NCBI GenBank assembly: GCA_025455285.1
Contig: JALOMU010000143.1
Location: 1 to 5,573 of the forward strand
Source of the DNA: Flavihumibacter sp.
GTDB taxonomy: Bacteria; Bacteroidota; Bacteroidia; Chitinophagales; Chitinophagaceae
DNA length: 5,573 bases
Direction of reading: 5' to 3'
The notes beneath the pieces are model-generated. The model did no database searches and had not been told where the DNA came from. It saw nothing but the letters and a program-made list of their open reading frames with translations. Shown here piece after piece: positions 1-5,573 of this stretch (the stretch's first letter is position 1; each line of letters opens with the position of its first letter). Made by a program: the position numbers and the translations under genes.

Positions 1-2007
1 ATAGTAAAAGCTCGCGGCGTACGATCCAAACCATTAAATGAACTCAGTCTGGTTAGTGCCCGGGCCTTTTCTGTTGAAGAAACACAACGTTATGCGGCAG
101 CTGTTAACGATCCGCTCCGGATGGCAACCAGTTTTGCAGGTGTGGTTAGCGTAAATGACGGAGGGAATCATATTGTGGTTCGCGGGAATGCGCCCAATGC
201 ACTTTTGTGGCGGATGGAAGGTGTTGAAATTCCAAATCCCAACCATTTTTCAGTCCAGGGCAGTAGCGGAGGAGGCATATCTATTCTAAGTGCGCAAGTA
301 CTTGCCAATTCAGATTTTGTAACGGGTGCATTTGCGGCAGAGTATGGAAATGCAGTGGGAGGAGTTTTTGATCTTCGGTTGCGAAAAGGCAATAACGAAA
401 AAAGAGAACATACCATCGAAGCCGGTGTACTTGGTATCAACATTGCAAGCGAAGGGCCTTTCAGTAAAAACTACAAAGGTTCCTACCTGGTCAATTACAG
501 GTATTCAACACTTGGGTTGTTAAGTAAAATGGGATTAAAAACAGTAGGCGAAGGAAGTACCAATTTCAGTGACCTCTCCTATAATATGAACCTGCCTGCA
601 GGTAAAGCAGGGCAGTTCACCTTATTTGGACTGAATGGATGGAACAGCCAGGATTTCCCAATGGAAAAAGACCCTTCAAAATGGGAAGAAGAATGGAACC
701 GATACGGAGGCAGGTACAGAGGTGCAACCAATGCCAATGGATTAACTCACTCAATCGCGCTTTCCGCTCGTACAAAACTAAAAACTGCCCTTGTCCATAG
801 CCAGCAGGAAAACACCAGTGATCAACAATATATGGAAAATGATGAGTCGATCACCAATCCCTTTCGTGAAAAATTCTCAACGAGCAAATGGACGGTAAGC
901 AGTACACTAAACAGTCAGTTGAATCGTAAGCAGGCTCTTCGTGCAGGTATCATCTTTCAACAAATCGATTTTAATTTTCTGCAGCGTTCCAGGGAAAACA
1001 ACCAGGCACCAGTGGAAGAACGAATTAACGTGAAGGATCAAACGCAACTGTTCCAGGCTTTTGCTCAATGGCAATACAAACCCACCAATAAATTGGTTGT
1101 AACCGGTGGCTTGCATTTTCTGCACCTGATACTTAATAAATCAACCGCCGTAGAACCCAGGTTTGCCATGCAGTGGACACCGGATTCCAAAAATAGTTTT
1201 GGTCTTGGTTATGGCTTGCACAGCCAGGCACAGATCATGGGCGTATATTTCGCCCGCACCAACATTAACGGTGATTGGATCCAGCCGAACAAGGAACTGG
1301 GTTTTACGAAATCACACCACCTGGTCGGATCCTATACCCGGCAGCTGATGAAGGGGTTGCGATTGAGAACTGAAGTGTATTACCAGCAACTCTTTAATGT
1401 TCCGGTAAGCATCTATGATACCAGCAGTTTATCAACTCTAAACATTGGTGAAAATTACATACTTGATCCGTTAACAAACAAAGGAAAGGGGAAAAATTAT
1501 GGAGTAGAGATTTCACTGGAAAAACAGTTACGGAATAATTTCTATTTTCTTTTTTCCAATTCCTTGTACCAATCCAAATATACGGCTGCTGATGGTATCG
1601 AACGAAATACCCGGTACAATGGCGGGCATGCAAATTCACTTACGCTGGGTAAAGAATTTATTCATCCCGGCAAACAACGAAGTTTTGCGGCCAATATCAA
1701 AGTCATTTATGCCGGAGGCTTTCGGGAAACACCTATGGATGAGGAAGCAACACTTGAGCTGGGCTATGCAAAGTATCGCGAAGCAGAAGCATTTACGATA
1801 CAGCATCCAGCTTATTTCAGAACCGATATCCGGTTGAGCATGAAATGGAATGCAACCGGTATGACACATGTATTATCACTTGATATACAAAACCTGACCA
1901 ATCGCCAGAATATTTATGCCCGCTATTTCGACAGTGTCAAAGGGGGAATCAGAACTGCATATCAGGCAGGTATTATTCCGGTAATCGCTTATCGACTTGA
2001 ATTTTAA
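1..2007 (+). CDS. TonB-dependent outer-membrane receptor, 5'-partial (plug and beta-barrel)
   Basis: Outer-membrane active transporter that would take up a ligand using energy passed from TonB/ExbBD; the ligand cannot be told from sequence. The frame is open from base 1, so the first ATG at 121 is internal and the true start lies left of the window; 668 residues are visible. Fragment residues about 20-130 are the plug: SARAFSVEET near residue 20, NDPLRMATSFAGVV, then VVRGNAPN (59-66), GVEIPNPNHF (74-83) and AEYGNAVGGVFDLRLR (113-128), which closes the plug. The rest is rich in alternating aromatic/polar strands, and the protein ends LSLDIQNLTNRQN...YRLEF with a terminal Phe, typical of a barrel. 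Relatives in Bacteroidota usually carry a signal peptide and a carboxypeptidase-like regulatory domain before the plug, so roughly 100-150 residues are probably missing. It is not an obvious SusC type, and no SusD gene follows. Family is firm; substrate is unknown. Confidence 0.93.
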   Translation: MVKARGVRSKPLNELSLVSARAFSVEETQRYAAAVNDPLRMATSFAGVVSVNDGGNHIVVRGNAPNALLWRMEGVEIPNPNHFSVQGSSGGGISILSAQVLANSDFVTGAFAAEYGNAVGGVFDLRLRKGNNEKREHTIEAGVLGINIASEGPFSKNYKGSYLVNYRYSTLGLLSKMGLKTVGEGSTNFSDLSYNMNLPAGKAGQFTLFGLNGWNSQDFPMEKDPSKWEEEWNRYGGRYRGATNANGLTHSIALSARTKLKTALVHSQQENTSDQQYMENDESITNPFREKFSTSKWTVSSTLNSQLNRKQALRAGIIFQQIDFNFLQRSRENNQAPVEERINVKDQTQLFQAFAQWQYKPTNKLVVTGGLHFLHLILNKSTAVEPRFAMQWTPDSKNSFGLGYGLHSQAQIMGVYFARTNINGDWIQPNKELGFTKSHHLVGSYTRQLMKGLRLRTEVYYQQLFNVPVSIYDTSSLSTLNIGENYILDPLTNKGKGKNYGVEISLEKQLRNNFYFLFSNSLYQSKYTAADGIERNTRYNGGHANSLTLGKEFIHPGKQRSFAANIKVIYAGGFRETPMDEEATLELGYAKYREAEAFTIQHPAYFRTDIRLSMKWNATGMTHVLSLDIQNLTNRQNIYARYFDSVKGGIRTAYQAGIIPVIAYRLEF

Positions 2008-2032
2008 TTAGTAACCATTCAGATTTTATACC

Positions 2033-2752
2033 ATGAAAAAAACTATGTATTTATTCGCGCTACTGATCCTTGGGTTCAGCGCACTACTACCCTCCTGTAC
2101 AAAAGTAAACGGTAAAGGACCGGTTGTGTCCGAGATCCGGGAAGTCGGCAGTTTTACTAAAATTGATTTTGGAACAACAGGACGACTCTATTATAAAAAG
2201 GGTTCCGAGCACCGGGTTGAAATCCGCGCACAGCGCAATATTCAGGATGTCATTGAAGCCTTTGTGAGTAATGGAGAATTAAATTTAAAGATCCGCAATA
2301 ACACTGTGATTCATTCCTACGAAACGATAGAAATATATATTGAATCACCTGCCATTAATGGCTTCAAAGTGAACGGTTCCGGTGATATTTATGCAAGTGA
2401 TCCAATTGAAACGAATCAGTTTTATACAGATATCAATGGGTCCGGAAAAATAGATATCAGGGAACTGATTACTCCTCAGATGGAAGCTGATGTGAATGGA
2501 AGTGGCGATATCCTTATCCGTGAAGGATCCGTTGGGAATGCCGACCTGGATATCTCCGGCAGTGGTGATATCAACATGATCGGGTGTGAGACGACTGAAA
2601 TGAAAACGGAAACCAGCGGCTCCGGAGACATGCGGGTATGGGTAACCAACAAACTGAATGCCCGGATCAGCGGAAGCGGCTCAGTAAAATACAAGGGCAA
2701 TCCGCAGGTAACGGTAAAAGTTTCAGGATCGGGCAAGGTTGAGCCTTATTAA
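2033..2752 (+). CDS. GIN-domain (DUF2807) lipoprotein
   Basis: Predicted envelope lipoprotein of 239 residues. The N-terminus MKKTMYLFALLILGFSALLPSC is a lipoprotein signal peptide, with Cys22 as the acylated residue. The mature part begins with a region of the type EVGSFTKIDFGTTGRLYY, the usual opening of the head GIN domain (DUF2807). From residue 114 on, a turn N/S-G-S-G-x-[IVM] recurs seven times (residues 114, 135, 155, 175, 195, 213 and 231) at 18-21 residue steps, as expected for a right-handed beta-solenoid with one turn per repeat. The start ATG at 2033 is well placed because it gives a complete signal peptide. No Shine-Dalgarno is seen, and the gene begins 25 bases after the receptor stop, so co-transcription is likely. 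The biochemical role of GIN-domain proteins is not established; adhesion or a structural or ligand-binding role at the cell surface would be guesses. Confidence 0.9.
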   Translation: MKKTMYLFALLILGFSALLPSCTKVNGKGPVVSEIREVGSFTKIDFGTTGRLYYKKGSEHRVEIRAQRNIQDVIEAFVSNGELNLKIRNNTVIHSYETIEIYIESPAINGFKVNGSGDIYASDPIETNQFYTDINGSGKIDIRELITPQMEADVNGSGDILIREGSVGNADLDISGSGDINMIGCETTEMKTETSGSGDMRVWVTNKLNARISGSGSVKYKGNPQVTVKVSGSGKVEPY

Positions 2753-2769
2753 TCACCGGTCAACAATAA

Positions 2770-2819
2770 TACGATGTTACTACAAAGAACCTAATTTTGG
2801 TATTTGTAGTAACATCGTA
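2770..2819. repeat. Perfect 17-bp inverted repeat with 16-base spacer, possible operator
   Basis: The left arm TACGATGTTACTACAAA (2770-2786) is the exact reverse complement of the right arm TTTGTAGTAACATCGTA (2803-2819). The symmetry stops on both sides: A2769 does not pair with C2820, and G2787 does not pair with A2802. The spacer holds the putative -7 element. The arms contain TACTACA and TGTAGTA, the half-sites known from BlaI/MecI-type operators, but here they lie 20 bases apart instead of nearly adjacent, so that assignment is weak. No T-run follows the right arm and the stem is AT-rich, so an intrinsic terminator is unlikely. A DNA site for a dimeric or looping regulator of the downstream flavoprotein gene is the preferred reading. 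Confidence 0.8.
2792..2799 (+). promoter_or_regulatory. Putative Bacteroidota -7 promoter element (TAnnTTTG) for the ypdA-like gene
   Basis: TAATTTTG matches the TAnnTTTG -7 consensus used by the primary sigma factor of Bacteroidota. It lies in the spacer of the inverted repeat, 24 bases before the ATG at 2824. Transcription would start near 2804-2807, giving a leader of about 20 bases. No good TTG/TTTG -33 element is visible about 19-21 bases upstream, so the promoter may be weak or need an activator. The motif is short, and confidence rests on its position. Confidence 0.5.
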
Positions 2820-2823
2820 CTTC

Positions 2824-3810
2824 ATGACATCTTATGACCTGGTAATAATCGGAGGAGGACCAATCGGACTTGCCTGTGCGCTGGAAGCGCGGAAAGCAAA
2901 ACTGAATTATGTGATTCTGGAAAAAGGTTGTCTGGTTAATTCACTATATCACTATCCGGCCAATATGACTTTTTTTTCAACATCCGAACGGCTGGAAATT
3001 GGGAACGTACCATTTGTATCGAATAACAATAAACCTACCCGTGCAGAATCGCTGGAATATTACCGGCGTGTAACACACAGTCATACGCTCAATATCCGGC
3101 TGTTTGAAGAAGTTTTGTCGGTTAAAAAAAGCGAAAAGGGCTTTTCTGTAACCAGTAGTAAGGAACGCTATAGTACCAGTTATGTGATCATCGCCACTGG
3201 TTTTTACGACATCCCCTATCAATTAAACGTACCAGGAGAAGAACTCCCCAAGGTTACACATTATTACAAGGATCCGCATTTTTATGCATTCCAAAAAGTA
3301 GTGGTAATCGGAGCTCAGAATTCCGCTGTAGATGCAGCCCTGGAAACATGGAGAAAAGGCGCGGACGTAACCATGATCATCCGCCAGTCAGATATTGGAC
3401 AGCGTGTTAAATACTGGGTAAGGCCGGATATCATTAACCGCATAGAGGAAGGCTCCATTAAAGCTTATTTCAATAGCGAGGTTTCGGCTATTCGTGAACG
3501 TGAGATTGAGATTCAGACACCCGAAGGAAAACTGACCATCGCCAATGACTGGGTGCTGGCCCTGACAGGGTATGAACCCAACCTGGATTTTTTGAAAGCC
3601 TGCGGCATCCGGTTGAGTAAGGATGAAGTGAGGCAACCCGAATACGATCCCAAAACGCAGGAAACAAATGTACCCGGCTTATACCTGGCCGGAGTGATTT
3701 GCGGAGGCATGAATACCCATAAGTTATTCATTGAAAATTCACGTGTACATGCGGAGCAGATAATCAAAGATATCCGCAGAAAGGAACGGGCTGCCGGCAG
3801 TATCAGATAA
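2824..3810 (+). CDS. ypdA: YpdA-family FAD/NAD(P)-binding oxidoreductase, putative bacillithiol-disulfide reductase
   Basis: Cytoplasmic flavoprotein predicted to reduce oxidised bacillithiol (BSSB) with NADPH. From the ATG at 2824 it has 328 residues, the usual YpdA length. Residues 5-33 form the FAD-binding fold: DLVIIGGGPIG (GxGxxG, 10-15) ending at Glu33 of VILEKG. Next comes the YpdA signature VNSLYHYP...TFFSTSERLEIG, then ATGFYD (124-129), a second nucleotide-binding motif VVVIGAQNSAVDAALE (GAQNSA, 163-168) and the closing flavin segment GLYLAGV (295-301). A longer frame from TTG at 2797 would start inside the promoter/inverted repeat and is not preferred. No Shine-Dalgarno is visible. 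The position filled by the reported catalytic Cys14 of Staphylococcus YpdA is Ile14 here; Cys18 lies nearby. The gene runs tail to tail into the gluconate permease gene with an 8-base overlap. Family is firm; the exact substrate is inferred, since bsh genes are not in view. Confidence 0.88.
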   Translation: MTSYDLVIIGGGPIGLACALEARKAKLNYVILEKGCLVNSLYHYPANMTFFSTSERLEIGNVPFVSNNNKPTRAESLEYYRRVTHSHTLNIRLFEEVLSVKKSEKGFSVTSSKERYSTSYVIIATGFYDIPYQLNVPGEELPKVTHYYKDPHFYAFQKVVVIGAQNSAVDAALETWRKGADVTMIIRQSDIGQRVKYWVRPDIINRIEEGSIKAYFNSEVSAIREREIEIQTPEGKLTIANDWVLALTGYEPNLDFLKACGIRLSKDEVRQPEYDPKTQETNVPGLYLAGVICGGMNTHKLFIENSRVHAEQIIKDIRRKERAAGSIR

Positions 3811-5107
3811 AATTGGAAAGTAGCAGAATTAACAGCAATCCCAATATAGAAATAATAGACTCCATGATGGTCCAGGAAAGAAGGGTTTCTTTTACTGTCA
3901 ACCCATAATACTCTTTGAACATCCAGAAGCCGGTATCGTTTACATGTGAACAGAATACACTGCCGGCACCAACGGACAACACCATCCATTCTGGCGATAC
4001 GCCGCTGGAAACCACCAGAGGTGCTAAAATTCCTGCGGCTGTAATTCCCGCCACGGTAGCTGAACCTATTATAATGCGGATAGAGGCTGCGACCAGCCAA
4101 CCTGCTATCAAAGGCGGAAAAGCATATTGTGTAAAAAAATCTGCTACCTGACCGGCGATACCGGTATCTGTCAATACCTGCTTCAGTGCTCCGCCGCCAG
4201 CAATTACCATCATAATAACCGCAATTCCTTCAATCGCAGTGCCATAGTATTGCATCAGCACCTGAACGGAAACGCCCCTCCTGATACAAAGAAAATAGCC
4301 GGCAGCCAGGGCCGCAATCAACATCGCCAGAACCGGATCGCCAATCGCCTGGGTAAGCAGCAACAAGTTTGAATCGGCCGGTAAAAAATTAACCAGTAAG
4401 GCAGGTAAGGCGATGAGCAGTACAGGTAACAGCGCAACCACCATACTGGATCGAACCGATGGCAGTAGTTGCTCCTGTTCATTTTTATCTTCCATCAGAG
4501 GAATGGTTCCAAATTGCCGAAATCGTTTTCCAAATTCAATACCCGCAATCCAGACAAGTGGAACTGTCACCAGCAATCCATACAACATGGTTTTGCCGAT
4601 TGAAGCTCCAAAAATTGAAGCGAGACTAACGGGCCCGGGATGTGGTGGTAAAAAACCATGAGTAACCGATAATGCAGAAGCCATTGGTATGGCTACATAT
4701 AAGAGGGGCACTTTAGCACTGGCAGCAATCGTAAATACAAAGGGTACTAATATCACAAAACCGGCATTGTAAAAGAGTGGAATCCCTACTAGTAGTCCCA
4801 TCAGTAATACCGCCCACTGAATACCAGAACGACCAAACCTGTCCATAAGATACCGGCTGATTACCGTAGCTGCACCGGTTTTTTCGAGCACCTTGCCCTG
4901 CATAGCTCCAAGGCAAAGAATAAGCGCCATACTTCCAAGCATGGATCCTACCCCTTTTTCCATAGCCCGCATGAGTTCCGGCACCGGCATTCCATTCAGC
5001 AACCCAACCAGCAGAGTGGCAGCCAGTAAAGCAAGGAAAGGACTCCACTTGTTGAGCGTCATCCAGAAGAGTAAACCCAGTGCCAACAGAATTATTAGAA
5101 CTGACAT
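3803..5107 (-). CDS. gntP: GntP-family gluconate:H+ symporter
   Basis: Inner-membrane permease of 434 residues, matching the roughly 440 of Escherichia coli GntT/GntP, that imports gluconate with protons. It is hydrophobic almost throughout, with about 12-14 membrane segments by eye and a polar loop near residues 200-220 (MEDKNEQEQ). Family signatures are intact: ALSVTHGFLPPHPGP at 145-159, IIIGSATVAGITAAG near 355-369, and SVFCSHVNDTGFWMFKEYYG near 393-412, followed by TVKETLLSWTIMESI. The ATG at 5107 lies 13 bases inside the end of the upstream kinase gene. An AGGA sits about 12 bases before it, rather far for a ribosome site, so translational coupling to the kinase is plausible. Relatives carry other sugar acids or D-serine (DsdX), but the neighbouring sugar kinase favours gluconate. 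The stop codon lies within the end of the convergent ypdA-like gene. Confidence 0.93.
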   Translation of the reverse strand: MSVLIILLALGLLFWMTLNKWSPFLALLAATLLVGLLNGMPVPELMRAMEKGVGSMLGSMALILCLGAMQGKVLEKTGAATVISRYLMDRFGRSGIQWAVLLMGLLVGIPLFYNAGFVILVPFVFTIAASAKVPLLYVAIPMASALSVTHGFLPPHPGPVSLASIFGASIGKTMLYGLLVTVPLVWIAGIEFGKRFRQFGTIPLMEDKNEQEQLLPSVRSSMVVALLPVLLIALPALLVNFLPADSNLLLLTQAIGDPVLAMLIAALAAGYFLCIRRGVSVQVLMQYYGTAIEGIAVIMMVIAGGGALKQVLTDTGIAGQVADFFTQYAFPPLIAGWLVAASIRIIIGSATVAGITAAGILAPLVVSSGVSPEWMVLSVGAGSVFCSHVNDTGFWMFKEYYGLTVKETLLSWTIMESIISILGLLLILLLSNFI

Positions 5108-5573
5108 AAGCGTAAAAATTCCTGGTATTGGTTACGGTAGATGGTTCTGTTCAAATCATTGGGGGAAATCGAATAATAACCGAACGGAAGATGAGCTTCC
5201 AACTCTGTCCATTCGGTTAAAGAACCGGCTGCCTTCATGGCAATAGCAATAGCTCCCAACGCTGAAGCATCCGCATCTTCCTCTCCTACGTCGATTGTTC
5301 GCTCCAGCACATCACTCATTACCTGTACCCACCACCTGCTTCTGGTAAAACCTCCGCTTGCAATAATTCGATGAACCGGTCCGTACACTTTTTCTATCCT
5401 TTCCAATAATTGCCTGAAAATAAAACAGATGCCTTCTACAAGGGCTCTTTTAAAATGCGCCTGCCGATGCTGAAAACGAACGCCTGCAAACATGCCGCTT
5501 GCACCTGCATCCCAAACAGGTGCGCGTTCACCTCCAAAATAAGGTAAACATACCAGTCCCTCACAGCCTGGCA
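5095..5573 (-). CDS. gntK: FGGY-family carbohydrate kinase, probable gluconokinase, 5'-partial (C-terminal domain)
   Basis: The frame runs off the right edge, so only the last 158 residues are visible of a protein normally near 500. They belong to the C-terminal actin-like domain of FGGY kinases: GLVCLPYFGGERAPVWDA at fragment residues 5-22, the nucleotide-site motif IIASGGFTRSRWWVQVMSDVL at about 69-89, and EEDADASALGAIAIAMKAAG at 97-116. The Met codon at 5493 is internal. Such kinases phosphorylate sugars or sugar acids with ATP. Gluconate as substrate, giving 6-phosphogluconate, is inferred from the overlapping GntP-type permease; xylulokinase or another FGGY member cannot be excluded from this half alone. 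The stop overlaps the permease start by 13 bases, so kinase and permease form one operon with the kinase first. Its promoter and N-terminal substrate domain are outside the window. Confidence 0.88.
   Translation of the reverse strand, partial: PGCEGLVCLPYFGGERAPVWDAGASGMFAGVRFQHRQAHFKRALVEGICFIFRQLLERIEKVYGPVHRIIASGGFTRSRWWVQVMSDVLERTIDVGEEDADASALGAIAIAMKAAGSLTEWTELEAHLPFGYYSISPNDLNRTIYRNQYQEFLRLCQF

Noticed and set aside
121..123. ATG at 121 as start of the TonB receptor
   Set aside because: The frame is open to base 1 and the residues before it (SARAFSVEET, NDPLR) are conserved plug sequence, so this Met is internal.
592..615. Near-palindrome CTGCCTGC / GCAGGGCAG inside the TonB receptor, encoding LPAGKAG
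   Set aside because: It resembles the PAG-type palindromic insertions seen in some Bacteroidota genes, but the arms differ by a bulged base, the frame is unbroken, and related receptors as I recall them have a similar NLP..KAG stretch here. There is no second copy in the window.
2770..2819. Intrinsic terminator after the GIN lipoprotein gene
   Set aside because: The stem is AT-rich, the 16-base loop is long and no T-run follows. A promoter element in the loop makes an operator more likely.
2797..2823. Nine-residue N-terminal extension of the YpdA-like protein from a TTG codon
   Set aside because: It would begin inside the -7 element and use the right arm of the inverted repeat as coding sequence. 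The ATG at 2824 gives the normal family N-terminus and length.
3513..4100. 195-codon minus-strand open frame across the ends of the ypdA-like and gntP genes
   Set aside because: It is a different frame antisense to ypdA and overlapping gntP, both with clear family signatures; its translation resembles no family I know and has the biased composition of a shadow frame.
4713..5048. 111-codon minus-strand open frame inside gntP
   Set aside because: It is an out-of-frame shadow of the permease, rich in Gly, Cys and Tyr, with no recognisable motif.

Overview
The window looks like chromosomal DNA from a Bacteroidota bacterium, probably near the Chitinophagaceae/Sphingobacteriia. The signs are a TonB-dependent outer-membrane receptor with the plug signature usual in that phylum, a GIN-domain (DUF2807) lipoprotein, a YpdA-type flavoprotein starting GGGPIG, a TAnnTTTG promoter element, and weak or absent Shine-Dalgarno sequences. 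This placement is an inference from family resemblance; no rRNA or marker gene is present.

Layout. Positions 1-2007 (+) hold the 3' part of a TonB-dependent receptor whose reading frame is open to the left edge. After 25 bases comes a lipoprotein of the GIN-domain family (2033-2752, +), probably on the same transcript. A 71-base gap follows. It carries a perfect 17-bp inverted repeat (2770-2786 / 2803-2819) that brackets a Bacteroidota-type -7 promoter element (2792-2799). This is the most notable non-coding structure in the window. It stands just ahead of a YpdA-family, putative bacillithiol-disulfide reductase (2824-3810, +).

On the minus strand, reading from the right edge, are the C-terminal part of an FGGY-family sugar kinase, most likely gluconokinase (5573-5095), and a GntP-family gluconate:H+ symporter (5107-3803). 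They overlap by 13 bases and form a gluconate uptake and phosphorylation operon. The symporter gene meets the ypdA-like gene tail to tail with an 8-base overlap.

How the genes fit together. The permease would import gluconate and the kinase would make 6-phosphogluconate for the pentose phosphate or Entner-Doudoroff pathway. The YpdA-like protein would use NADPH to keep low-molecular-weight thiol reduced, but it has its own promoter and opposite orientation, so no direct link to gluconate is shown. The receptor and GIN lipoprotein are envelope proteins of unknown ligand.

The window is almost fully coding and has no stretch above 300 bases without a gene. I see no tRNA, rRNA, CRISPR array, insertion sequence or evident new defence or mobile system. 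The findings are modest: the promoter palindrome, a substitution at the proposed catalytic cysteine of YpdA, and the regular GSG repeats of the GIN protein.
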